Shown here: positions 17,386-26,039 of the stretch, one piece after another
Layout of the letters: each line of letters begins with the position of its first letter
How positions within the stretch are numbered: the stretch's first letter is position 1
Source of the DNA: Wenzhouxiangella sediminis
GTDB lineage: Bacteria; Pseudomonadota; Gammaproteobacteria; Xanthomonadales; Wenzhouxiangellaceae
Direction: 5' to 3'
Length of the DNA: 64,000 nt
Assembly (NCBI RefSeq): GCF_003410055.1
Contig: NZ_QUZK01000004.1
Location: 1 to 64,000 of the forward strand
The notes under the pieces: model-generated
Told to the model about the DNA's origin: nothing
Database searches by the model: none
The model's input: only the letters and a program-made list of their open reading frames with translations
Position numbers and translations under genes: made by a program

Positions 17386-20300
17386 ATGCGCATTTCAGCA
17401 ATTCCGCTCTTCCTGCTGGCGCTCGGCTGGAGCACTCTCGGCCAAGCACAGCTCATCTCCGAGTGGCGGATGGACGAATCCTCCTGGAGCGGATCTTACG
17501 GCGAAGTCGTCGACAGCGCCGGGGGCAACAACGGCACCGCGCGCACGGCCGCGAACGACAATTCGCTGCCTGATACCGAGCCGGCCCAGGTTTGCCGGGG
17601 CGGCCGGTTTCGCGGCCAGGGCTTCAACCTGGACGAATGGCCCTGGTATGTCAACGCGGAACACTACGTCCGCGTACCGGATGACGGCTCCCTGTCACCG
17701 CTGAATAGTGTTGAATCAATGAGCGTCGGTGGATGGTTCCGGATGTCCTCGAGCGGCGGCACACTCATTCACAAGGGCGACGGCAACGCGTCCCAGGAGT
17801 ATCGCGTTCACGTCTCCGGAAATCGCCTGAGGATGGAGCTCTGGAATCGCTGGGGCGGCGACACTTCCGTAACCCTTTCCAATCAATCACTGCAGATTGA
17901 CACGTGGTATTTCTTCACGGCCACGTTGGAACGACTAGGCAACTCGGACAATGTCCGGGTGCAAGGTTATCTGTTCGATGAAAGTGGTCAGATCGGCGGA
18001 GTTTCGCAAGACGTCGTTTCGCTCGACTACACCAACAAGAACACATCGGGCGACCTGTATTTCGGTGCTGTGAGCTACGGCTCGAGTCCGGTCGGTTTCT
18101 TCGACGGCACTCTCGACGAGTTCCGCCTCTACGCCGATGTCCGATCTTCATCCGACGTCGCCGCACATTGGGGCGCCACCAGGACCTGCAATGGCGGTGG
18201 AAGCGGCGCGATCTTTTCCTATTTCATGGAAGAATCCCAATGGACCGGTGCTAGCGGAGAGGTGACAGACTCCAGTGGTAACGCCCTCGACGCGACTTCA
18301 GTCGGCGGCGCCGATACCGACGACAATGAACCCGCCATTGCGGGTAGCCCAGGGACTTGTGGTTACGCCGACATGAGCAACTCCGGCCAGCGCGTGGTCG
18401 CACCGAGCTCTTCCCTGGTCAACAACGCCGATACGTTCTCCCTGGCCGGTTGGGTCAGGATGCCGGATCAATGGCAAACCAACAGCACGCCTTCCATCAT
18501 GGCCTACGGCAATACCGTGGGCGGCCAATGGCCAGAACGCTATGAAGTCTACATGGATCGCAACTACACCTGGAGCTGGCCCTATGGATTCATCGACGCC
18601 TGGGTCTTCATCATCAGGAAGTCGAACGGCAATTTGCAGTCGCTTCGCGTGCCCGTTGCACCCGATGCGTCCAATAATCCCCTGAGCGGAGAGTGGGTGC
18701 ACTTCGTAGCCACCTACGATTCGGGCACGGATGACGCGCAGCTCTACATCAATGGCTCATTCGCGGACGATACCGGCTTTTCCGGCCCGAACGCGCTCGA
18801 AGACGCGTCGGGAGGTTTGAGCCTGATGGCTCATCCAGGTGGCCAGTACAACGCCGAAGGCTTCATCGACGAGGTCTACATGTTCGGCAATGTTCTGGAT
18901 GCCGGAGAAGTCAGCGATCTCTACCAGAACACCCGGCCCTGCGATACGGGCTACGACCACATCCGGCTGATTCATCCGGCGACTGGGCTGACCTGCTCGG
19001 AAAGCACGATCACGGTGCAGGCCTGTGCCGACGTCGATTGCACGTCGCTGTACCCCGACCCTGTCGAAATCGATCTCACGTCGCCTGCAGCCAACTGGAT
19101 CCCCGATCCCGTGACGTTTACGGGCAGCACCCAGGTCTCGTTGCAGTACACCCCGGGCGGCGTCGTAACGCTGGGAGCCGCCGCGGTCGATCCGGCGGCA
19201 GCCAATCCGACTCGCTGCTTCACGGCCGGCGGCGTGGAGACGAACTGCGAGATGGAGTTCTTCGACTCCGGATTCGTGATCGACATTGCCGACCACGTGG
19301 CGGATTCGCTGGTCAACGGCACTATTGCGGCCGTACGCAGCGACCCCAACAATCCCGAACAATGCGTGCCCGGCTTCGACAACGAGACCAAGGACTTGGA
19401 CTTCTGGTCGCAGTACTTCAATCCGGGCAGCGGCAGCCTGCAGGTGGAAATCGACGGCAGCCTCATCGCCACGGCATCACCGGGAACCACCATCCCGATC
19501 GCTTTCGACGGCAACGGCGTGGGCCAGTTCCAACTCCGCTACCCCGATGTCGGCAACGTGGCGATGAACGCGGAGTACGTCGGCAGCGGTGACGAGGCCG
19601 GGCTGGTCATGACCGGCCAGGGTCAGTTCGTGGCGCGCCCTGCCCGTTTCACGCTGGACATCCCGGACAACCCGGCGGCTACCGACGAGACCGGAGACGT
19701 CTTCATCGCGGCCGGCAGAGACTTCGAGATCACGGTCGCCGCGCGCAACGCCAGCGGCGGCATCACGCCCAACTTCGGGCAGGAATCGACTCCGGAAGGC
19801 GTGGACCTGGAGCTCGACCTGTTTGCTCCTTCGGGCGGTGTCGAGCCCGGCCTGGTCGGCGGCTTCGGTAACTTCGCAACCGACTGCAACGGCAACAGCG
19901 CGACCGCCGGCACGGCCTGCGGCGAGTTCTCGTGGCCCGAAGTGGGCATCGTCTCGCTCAATCCTCGCCTGGCCAGCGGTGCCTACCTGGGAACCGCAGA
20001 TGTCGTCGGCACCCAGGTCGATCACGTCGGGCGCTTCATTCCCGATCATTTCGAGCTGGGCAGCGGCGATATCATCGACCGTGCCGGCCTCAGTGGATGC
20101 AGCAGCGACTTCACCTATATCGGTGAGCGCTTCGATACCACGTTCACGCTGTATGCCCGCAACGCCGGCGGCAACACGACCGGCAACTACGAAGGCGCCT
20201 TCGCATTCCTCGGCGGAGGCGACCTGAACCTTTCCGCCACGCCGACACCCGACATCAACGGCGAGACCGTCGGCTGGGTGATGGGTGTTGGCGATGCAAG

Positions 20301-20886
20301 CGCCCAACTCTCGCTGCCGCGATCGAGCCCTGAAGGCCCTTATCCAGACTACGAGGTCACAACCGCACCCGTCGACAGCGACGGCGTATCGCTTGCCGGC
20401 AGCGGGCTGATCGATTCGACCGAACTGCGATTCGGTCGCGTCGTCATCGACAATGCGATCGGTTCCGAACTGGGTCCGCTCGAGCTCCCCTGGCGCACCG
20501 AGTACTGGGACGGCTCGACCTGGCTGGTCAACGGAGACGACAACTGCACCGCGCTCGACCTGACCGCCGACGTGTCGCTCGCCAGTTCCGGAGGCGATGT
20601 GGGGGACGGCACGACCTCGGTCTCGCTGGGCGGCGGCACGACTTCGATCGATGTGGCCGAAAGCGATCTCACTCTGGCGTCGGGAATCGGTTCGATCCAC
20701 TTCACCACACCGGGCTCACCCGGCTGGGTGGATGTCTTCCTGGGACTGGATCCCGACTGGTCGTTCCTGCGCGACGACCTCGACGACGATGGCGACTACG
20801 GTGACGACCCGCAGGCCCGCGCGTCCTTCGGACTGTTCGACGGCAACAGCCAGCGCATCTATATCCGGGAAATAGCGCCGCAATAG
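17386..20886 (+). CDS. mshQ: MSHA biogenesis protein MshQ with two LamG-like domains
   Basis: This very large secreted protein of 1166 residues has a signal peptide ending GQAQ (about residue 21). Two concanavalin-like LamG domains lie at about residues 25-265 and 275-525; each ends with an (F/Y)xDGTLDEFRLY or FIDEVYMF segment. A long C-terminal MshQ-specific region follows, rich in beta strands, with cysteine pairs. It is the last pilus gene and is probably the tip or surface adhesin subunit. The LamG domains could bind sugars, which is inference. Confidence 0.85.
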   Translation: MRISAIPLFLLALGWSTLGQAQLISEWRMDESSWSGSYGEVVDSAGGNNGTARTAANDNSLPDTEPAQVCRGGRFRGQGFNLDEWPWYVNAEHYVRVPDDGSLSPLNSVESMSVGGWFRMSSSGGTLIHKGDGNASQEYRVHVSGNRLRMELWNRWGGDTSVTLSNQSLQIDTWYFFTATLERLGNSDNVRVQGYLFDESGQIGGVSQDVVSLDYTNKNTSGDLYFGAVSYGSSPVGFFDGTLDEFRLYADVRSSSDVAAHWGATRTCNGGGSGAIFSYFMEESQWTGASGEVTDSSGNALDATSVGGADTDDNEPAIAGSPGTCGYADMSNSGQRVVAPSSSLVNNADTFSLAGWVRMPDQWQTNSTPSIMAYGNTVGGQWPERYEVYMDRNYTWSWPYGFIDAWVFIIRKSNGNLQSLRVPVAPDASNNPLSGEWVHFVATYDSGTDDAQLYINGSFADDTGFSGPNALEDASGGLSLMAHPGGQYNAEGFIDEVYMFGNVLDAGEVSDLYQNTRPCDTGYDHIRLIHPATGLTCSESTITVQACADVDCTSLYPDPVEIDLTSPAANWIPDPVTFTGSTQVSLQYTPGGVVTLGAAAVDPAAANPTRCFTAGGVETNCEMEFFDSGFVIDIADHVADSLVNGTIAAVRSDPNNPEQCVPGFDNETKDLDFWSQYFNPGSGSLQVEIDGSLIATASPGTTIPIAFDGNGVGQFQLRYPDVGNVAMNAEYVGSGDEAGLVMTGQGQFVARPARFTLDIPDNPAATDETGDVFIAAGRDFEITVAARNASGGITPNFGQESTPEGVDLELDLFAPSGGVEPGLVGGFGNFATDCNGNSATAGTACGEFSWPEVGIVSLNPRLASGAYLGTADVVGTQVDHVGRFIPDHFELGSGDIIDRAGLSGCSSDFTYIGERFDTTFTLYARNAGGNTTGNYEGAFAFLGGGDLNLSATPTPDINGETVGWVMGVGDASAQLSLPRSSPEGPYPDYEVTTAPVDSDGVSLAGSGLIDSTELRFGRVVIDNAIGSELGPLELPWRTEYWDGSTWLVNGDDNCTALDLTADVSLASSGGDVGDGTTSVSLGGGTTSIDVAESDLTLASGIGSIHFTTPGSPGWVDVFLGLDPDWSFLRDDLDDDGDYGDDPQARASFGLFDGNSQRIYIREIAPQ

Positions 20887-20936
20887 AGCAAGTTGCACGG
20901 CAGCGCGCGTTGGCGCAGAATGGTTCGACCGAGGGA

Positions 20937-20951
20937 GACGGCTTCGCCGTC
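20937..20951 (+). other. Small hairpin before the response-regulator gene
   Basis: GACGGC-TTC-GCCGTC forms a 6-base stem about 24 bases ahead of the next start, inside the 88-base gap after mshQ. It has no T tail, so it is not a clear terminator. I tested it mentally against the c-di-GMP riboswitch consensus and saw no match. Confidence 0.35.
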
Positions 20952-20974
20952 AAAGTGGGCTGGCAGGGAACCCC

Positions 20975-21931
20975 ATGCTACAGGCGATCGATAATTCCAA
21001 CCGGCATCGGCGTGTGCTGTTTGTCGACGACTCCAGGCTGATGCGCTACGCGGGCAGCAAGTTCCTGCACGGGCATTGCGAAGTCGTTCTCGCCGAAAAC
21101 GGGCGCGACGCCTGGCGCATACTCACGCACGACGACCAGATCGATCTCGTCTTCACCGACCTGATGATGCCGATCATGGACGGCCACGAACTGATTCGCC
21201 GCATTCGTCAGTCTTCGGATCAGCGCATCCGGCAACTGCCGGTACTCGTCGTGACCGGCGATGACGAGTCCAGTGCACGCGAACTCGCGATCAGCGAAGG
21301 GGCCAGCGACTTCATCGCCAAGCCGTTCAGCCCCGATGATCTTCGACATGCCCTGGCGGCGGGCAACCGGGCAAAGGCCGAGCGGGTTCCGCGAATCCAC
21401 GGCCTGCCCTCGCAGCTCGCACCGCGCCCGGCAACACCCAATCCGTTCCAGCAGCCCGAGGAACCGGCCAACTACTGCCGCCGGCTCCAGCAGACGATCA
21501 GCTTCCACCAGCGACAGCAGCTCGATCTCTCCTTGCTCCACGTCCAGTTCCAGGGTTACTGGCAGCTCAACAACCGCTTCGGCCGCCACTGGGCCGATGC
21601 CGTAATGCGCAACCTCGATCGCATCCTGGTCGACGTGCTGCGCGACGAAGACAGTGTGCATCGCACCGCCGACGACCTGTTCAGCGTCATCCTCATGGCG
21701 ACGGGCCGCGAAGGAGCGAGAATTCTCACCCGGCGCCTGCGACAGCGCCTGGTCGGAACGCGGATGCGTTTTTCCAGCATGGAAGTCCCCATCGACGTGC
21801 GATTCGCCGTGCAGTTCCCCGATCTCAACCAGGAGGACGACCCCGAGATCCTTCTCGACGAGGCCCTGCGCCTTGTACACTGGCGAACCTCCCACGACAA
21901 CGCTGCCCCCCTCAAACCGGTGGACGGCTGA
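20975..21931 (+). CDS. Response regulator with degenerate GGDEF domain
   Basis: This 318-residue protein has a receiver domain at residues 12-128 with acidic pair D18/D19, phospho-acceptor D62 (FTDLMMP), T94 and K116, so it should be phosphorylatable. Residues 155-310 have a GGDEF-domain layout, but the active-site motif reads ADDLF (232-236), so cyclase activity is not expected. It may act as a protein-protein switch or a GTP/c-di-GMP sensor. No histidine kinase is nearby. It is followed 30 bases later by the FHA gene and may be transcribed with it. Confidence 0.8.
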   Translation: MLQAIDNSNRHRRVLFVDDSRLMRYAGSKFLHGHCEVVLAENGRDAWRILTHDDQIDLVFTDLMMPIMDGHELIRRIRQSSDQRIRQLPVLVVTGDDESSARELAISEGASDFIAKPFSPDDLRHALAAGNRAKAERVPRIHGLPSQLAPRPATPNPFQQPEEPANYCRRLQQTISFHQRQQLDLSLLHVQFQGYWQLNNRFGRHWADAVMRNLDRILVDVLRDEDSVHRTADDLFSVILMATGREGARILTRRLRQRLVGTRMRFSSMEVPIDVRFAVQFPDLNQEDDPEILLDEALRLVHWRTSHDNAAPLKPVDG

Positions 21932-21961
21932 CAAGGAATCGGCAGCGAACGGGCGACAGAC

Positions 21962-22903
21962 ATGATCCGATCACTTGTCCTTCAGCCGATCGACGAAACG
22001 AGGAAGGAAACCGGCGCCATCCGGCTGAGCCGCTTCCCCTGTATCATCGGCCGGAGCCATGAATGCGAACCACGGCTCAACCTCCACCGGATCTCTCGCC
22101 GCCACTTCAAACTCGAGCTCGACGGCGATCATGTTCTGATCGAGGACCTGGGCAGCACCAACGGCACCTTCGTGAACGAGGAACGCATTACCGGCCCGTC
22201 CGAACTGCGGCCCGGCGATCGCCTGCACATCGCCGACTACGCATTTCGCGTCGAGAGTTTCGCGGAAATCGAGCAGCAGACGAGCAGCCGGGCCGGTCGG
22301 CCTGACACCCTGGCAGGACAGACGATCGCCGGTTTCACCGAAGACCCCACCGGTTTTCCCGTGCAGGCACCGCAGCTCTACGAGCTACTCAATGATTCGA
22401 TGCTCGAGCCCATGGCCGTCGAAGTGCGCCTCGAAGGCGGTCCGTCCGATGCCTTGCTGGTGTTCGGCCGCAGCACGCACGCGACCCTGACGGCCGGCCA
22501 CGACCGCCTCGCCCGCATGGCGCGCCAGCTCGGCGAGGAAGCCCGCTACAACGGCATCCTGCGCGAACTGGCGGTGGTGGCGGCCGACCGAGCGGACCTG
22601 GACAACCGCCTGGTCATCCTGCCGGTCGATGCCTTCGAAGTGGAGGACGCCGCCGTGCTTCTCAACGAACTCGCCGAACTCTCCCGCCGGTTCCGCCGCC
22701 TGCGGCTGGGCTGCCGCGTCGATACCGCCGAACTCGACGTCACCACGCTCAAGCAGCTGCGCAAGAGCCTGGAGAAGACCGGCATTACCCTGGCCGACCG
22801 CCCGGAAAGCCGCGAAGCCGAGCAGAACTGCCGCGCGGCCGGCATCGCCGTGCTCGAAATGGCCAACGAGGTTGCGGCCAAGCCGCTCGAAGACTACTTC
22901 TGA
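21962..22903 (+). CDS. FHA-domain protein with EAL-like C-terminal region
   Basis: This 313-residue protein has a clear FHA domain (about residues 15-100) with CIIGRS, ISRRH and DLGSTNGTFVNEE, a phosphothreonine-binding module. The region from residue 140 to 300 follows the pattern of an EAL fold (ALLVFGRS, DNRLVILPVD, LRKSLEKTGITLA) but lacks recognisable catalytic EAL residues, so it would be inactive; this assignment is weak. It ends convergent with the next gene, overlapping by 10 bases. Confidence 0.72.
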   Translation: MIRSLVLQPIDETRKETGAIRLSRFPCIIGRSHECEPRLNLHRISRRHFKLELDGDHVLIEDLGSTNGTFVNEERITGPSELRPGDRLHIADYAFRVESFAEIEQQTSSRAGRPDTLAGQTIAGFTEDPTGFPVQAPQLYELLNDSMLEPMAVEVRLEGGPSDALLVFGRSTHATLTAGHDRLARMARQLGEEARYNGILRELAVVAADRADLDNRLVILPVDAFEVEDAAVLLNELAELSRRFRRLRLGCRVDTAELDVTTLKQLRKSLEKTGITLADRPESREAEQNCRAAGIAVLEMANEVAAKPLEDYF

Positions 22904-23628
22904 ACGGACTCGGGCCCGCGCCCGATCCACGGCTCGAATGGCCAGTCCTCGCCGGCCTGCATCGCTTCCAGGGCCTGGGTCTCACGCTGCTTGATGGTCG
23001 CCAGGAACGCCTCCGCGCCCTTCATCCTCGCGAAGGAACCCAGCCCACGCTCGAGGAAATTCTGGAGCAGCCCGACGCCGCCCACCTCGGCCGGGCGCCG
23101 CATGATGCGGACCAGGCGACGGACCATCGTGCGCCGCACCGTTTCATCCAGTAACTCGCCCAGGCTGTGGATCAGGGCGATCTGTTCGCGCCGCGCCGCC
23201 CACTCGCCGTGCCGGCGATAGGCCCGCGCGTAATCGGGCTGGCCAATCTCGGGCACGTCGACCAACAGGCCGGCCAGCTCGAAGTCGAACTCAAGGCTGA
23301 CGGCCTGCAGCCGCATCGCCTCGCCGGTGGCGTGAAGCAGATGATCGGGCAGGAATCGCCGCATGACCGGCAGGACGCGCTTGAGCTGGCGATCGCGGGC
23401 GTGCACGTCCCGCCCGCCGTAGAGCTCATCCAGGAAAAACTCGCACGCCGGGCGAAAACGCGGCTGTGCCGCCAGGTCGGCATAGGTTTCGTCCAGTCGC
23501 GCCCGCTGCCAGCGCTGAAGGCGATCGAGCGCGTCGCGCAGCGGACCCTCATCGGGAATTCGATGCGCGATCCGCAGGTTCCGGTCGACCTGCTCCTCGA
23601 GATGGCGATCGGCCCGGGAGCGGCTCAT
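22894..23628 (-). CDS. FFLEELY-motif protein, function unknown
   Basis: This 244-residue, mostly helical soluble protein contains FFLDELYG (about residue 64), a variant of the motif that names this gammaproteobacterial family. It is rich in Arg and has no membrane segment. I took the ATG at 23628 (MSRSRADRHLEEQ). The start overlaps the end of the peroxiredoxin gene by four bases, implying one operon. No biochemical role is known to me. Confidence 0.75.
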   Translation of the reverse strand: MSRSRADRHLEEQVDRNLRIAHRIPDEGPLRDALDRLQRWQRARLDETYADLAAQPRFRPACEFFLDELYGGRDVHARDRQLKRVLPVMRRFLPDHLLHATGEAMRLQAVSLEFDFELAGLLVDVPEIGQPDYARAYRRHGEWAARREQIALIHSLGELLDETVRRTMVRRLVRIMRRPAEVGGVGLLQNFLERGLGSFARMKGAEAFLATIKQRETQALEAMQAGEDWPFEPWIGRGPESVQK

Positions 23629-24074
23629 TCGAGGTGCTGGATGACCTCGATGAGTTCGTCCCGGCTGCGCCGGAACACCGCCACCGATTCGACGTGCGCG
23701 TAGCGAACGACACGCTCTTCGTCGAGCAGGAAGACGCCGCGCTTCATGCCGAGCAGGCCCTTGCAGCCGTATTCCGCGGCCACGGTCATGTCCGGATCGC
23801 TCAGCAAGGTGAACGGGAGACCGTGCTTTTCGCGGAACTGGCGGTGCGAACCCGCGTCGTCCCGGCTGATACCGACCACCTCGACCCCGAGATCGGAGAA
23901 CTGCTCGATCCCGTCGCGGTAATCGCACATCTGCCGCGTGCAGACCGGGGTGTCGTCGCCGGGGTAGAAAACCAGCAGCACGCGCCTTCCGGCGTGCGCG
24001 GAGAGGGTGAATTCCCGACCGTCCTGGTCGGGCAGCGAAAAGTCGGGGGCGGTGTCGCCGATTCGAATCGTCAT
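23625..24074 (-). CDS. bcp: Bcp/PrxQ-type peroxiredoxin
   Basis: This 149-residue thiol peroxidase of the AhpC/TSA family has peroxidatic Cys45 in PGDDTPVCT and a second Cys50 five residues on, the atypical two-cysteine PrxQ spacing. It reduces hydroperoxides in the cytoplasm using thioredoxin. The start is ATG at 24074 (MTIRIGD); MQRMTI at 24083 is an alternative. It diverges from the patatin gene with only 21 bases between them. Confidence 0.9.
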   Translation of the reverse strand: MTIRIGDTAPDFSLPDQDGREFTLSAHAGRRVLLVFYPGDDTPVCTRQMCDYRDGIEQFSDLGVEVVGISRDDAGSHRQFREKHGLPFTLLSDPDMTVAAEYGCKGLLGMKRGVFLLDEERVVRYAHVESVAVFRRSRDELIEVIQHLE

Positions 24075-24081
24075 GCGCTGC

Positions 24082-24089
24082 ATTATAAT
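24082..24089. promoter_or_regulatory. Palindromic -10 box shared by bcp and patatin gene
   Basis: ATTATAAT is its own reverse complement and gives TATAAT on both strands. It lies 6 bases before the patatin ATG and 7 before the bcp ATG. If used, both mRNAs would be leaderless or almost so. No clear -35 box is seen on either strand (TTCGAA at 24062 is a weak candidate for the plus strand). Confidence 0.5.
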
Positions 24090-24095
24090 GTCCGC

Positions 24096-25319
24096 ATGCT
24101 CAAGCTGACTCCCGCACGTTCGCCCCGCGAAAACAGCCGCCACCCGACCATCGCCCTGGCCATCGCCGGTGGCGGTCCGCTCGGCGCCATTTACGAACTG
24201 GGCGCTCTCCAGGCGCTCGACGAGGCGCTCGACGGCGTGCACATGCACGACCTGGACGTCTACGTCGGGGTCAGCTCGGGCGCGGTGCTTTCGGCCAACC
24301 TGGCCAACCGCATCACCATCAGCCAGATGGCGCGCGTGTTCATGAGCACGCCCGACGCGGAGTTCGCCTTCCACCCGGAGAAATTCCTGCGCCCGGCGCT
24401 CAGGGAGTATTTCAACCGCGCGGCCAGCGTTCCCTCCGTGATTCTCGACCTGGTGACCGAGATCATCCGTCACCCCCAGCGCCTGACCAGTCTCGAGAGC
24501 ATCGAGAGCCTCAGCCGGCTGGTTCCCAACGGGATTTTCGACAACCAGAGCATCCACCGCTTCCTGGCCCAGGTGCTCGACAAGCCGGGTCGCACAAACG
24601 ACTTCCGCGAACTCACCGCCAAGTTGCGCGTGGTGGCGGTCGAACTGGAATCGGGGCAAGCCGTTCGCTTCGGGGAACCGGGCTACGACGATGTCCCCAT
24701 TTCCCAGGCCGTGCAGGCCTCGGCCGCCCTGCCCGGCCTCTACCCGCCCGTCGAGATCGGCGGCAGTTACTATGTCGACGGTGCGCTGCGGCGCACCCTG
24801 CACGCGTCGGCGGCGCTGAAGGAAGGCGCCGATCTACTGTTCGCCATCAACCCCCTGGTGCCCTACGATGCCGACAGCGACGCGACCAACCTGGCGCGCG
24901 CCCGCGAGCGAATGATCAAGGGCGGCCTGCCGGTCGTGCTTTCGCAGACCTTCCGCTCGCTCATCCAGTCGAGAATGCAGATCGGGATGCGCAAGTACGA
25001 GACCAGCTACCCGGAGGCGGCCATCATGCTCGTCGAGCCCAATCGCAACGACGAGAAGATGTTCTACACCAATGTCTTCAGCTATTCCTCGCGCAACGAG
25101 CTGGCCGAGCACGCCTTCCAGGTGACGCGAGCCGAGCTGTTGGCGCGCGCCGACGACCTGGACACGTTTCTGGATCCGTTCGGGCTTTCCATCAACCGCG
25201 AAATCCTCGCGGCCCGGCGCAGCTTCGCCGACAGCCTCAAGCGCGAGAAACCGCACTACGCCCCGGTGGGCAATACGCTGGATCGCACACTCGACAGCCT
25301 GGAACGACTGCTCAAATAG
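24096..25319 (+). CDS. Patatin-like phospholipase
   Basis: This 407-residue patatin-family lipid acyl hydrolase has an oxyanion loop GGGPLG (residues 25-30), nucleophile elbow GVSSG with Ser60, and catalytic Asp228 in VDGA. All parts of the Ser-Asp dyad are intact. It has no signal peptide, so it is probably cytoplasmic or a membrane-surface enzyme. The ATG at 24096 follows a TATAAT box by only six bases with no Shine-Dalgarno, suggesting leaderless translation. Confidence 0.88.
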   Translation: MLKLTPARSPRENSRHPTIALAIAGGGPLGAIYELGALQALDEALDGVHMHDLDVYVGVSSGAVLSANLANRITISQMARVFMSTPDAEFAFHPEKFLRPALREYFNRAASVPSVILDLVTEIIRHPQRLTSLESIESLSRLVPNGIFDNQSIHRFLAQVLDKPGRTNDFRELTAKLRVVAVELESGQAVRFGEPGYDDVPISQAVQASAALPGLYPPVEIGGSYYVDGALRRTLHASAALKEGADLLFAINPLVPYDADSDATNLARARERMIKGGLPVVLSQTFRSLIQSRMQIGMRKYETSYPEAAIMLVEPNRNDEKMFYTNVFSYSSRNELAEHAFQVTRAELLARADDLDTFLDPFGLSINREILAARRSFADSLKREKPHYAPVGNTLDRTLDSLERLLK

Positions 25320-25331
25320 CCGCTCCGCCCG

Positions 25332-26039
25332 TCAGTCGCTGTCCGCCAGGGCCGCGGCCACCGCTTCGACCAGGCCGGCCTTGGTTCCAGGCCAGTCCTC
25401 GGCGTCGACGAGGGCCTGGTTGACCTCGAGCTCGATGGTTACCAGGCGATCGGGGCCGAATACCCGGCGATGCTGCTGCCCGAGGCCGTTGGCGGTACCG
25501 CGGTAGGGGACGTTCATCCGCACGCGCAGGTCCGGCAGGCGTGAACTGATTTGCGCGGCCAGGCGCCGGCACAAGCGCTTCTCCGGCGCCCTCGAGGGGT
25601 CATAGAGGAGGCCGATGTCCACCCGGCGCTCCCGCCCTTCCAGAACGGGCGTGAAACTGTGGCAGGCAATGTGAACCACCCGGCCCGCCGCCCCTTCCAC
25701 GAACTCCCGGTAGGCCCGCCAGTGCGGCAGCCACCAGTCGCGCTCGATCCGTTCCCGCTCACCGGGCGGCAAGCCGCGCGTGAACTCGGAAAACCGATGC
25801 GGATGACTCGCCGACCGGTTGAGGTCGATCAACAGCCGGCTCGCCCGCCCGGCAAGCAGCGGCGCGTCGAGTCGCCGGGCCAGGGCGCGGCCCAGCTCCG
25901 CCGTTCCGGGATCCCAGCCCCGGTGCCCGGTCAGTTTCGATTCACTCCCCGCAAAGAACTGCGCGAACCGTCCCGGAATGCGCCGCGAGGCGTGCTCGCA
26001 GGTGATCAGGACCCGAACAGGCGGTTTTGATCCAGGCAT
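25332..26039 (-). CDS. N-formylglutamate amidohydrolase-like enzyme
   Basis: This 235-residue protein is of the N-formylglutamate deformylase/amidohydrolase fold, with VLITCEHASRRIP, HRGWDPGT, HIACHSFTPV and NVPYRGTANGLG, all containing predicted zinc ligands and active-site residues. No histidine-degradation genes are nearby. It is instead the last gene of a four-gene operon with two amide-forming ligases and a peptidase-like protein, so the real substrate is likely an N-acyl or amide conjugate of an acidic amino acid made by its neighbours (inference). It overlaps the preceding gene by 34 bases. Confidence 0.82.
   Translation of the reverse strand: MPGSKPPVRVLITCEHASRRIPGRFAQFFAGSESKLTGHRGWDPGTAELGRALARRLDAPLLAGRASRLLIDLNRSASHPHRFSEFTRGLPPGERERIERDWWLPHWRAYREFVEGAAGRVVHIACHSFTPVLEGRERRVDIGLLYDPSRAPEKRLCRRLAAQISSRLPDLRVRMNVPYRGTANGLGQQHRRVFGPDRLVTIELEVNQALVDAEDWPGTKAGLVEAVAAALADSD

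Noticed and set aside
20887-20974. c-di-GMP riboswitch before the response regulator
   Set aside because: Only a small 6-base hairpin is seen and the conserved GEMM core sequences are absent.
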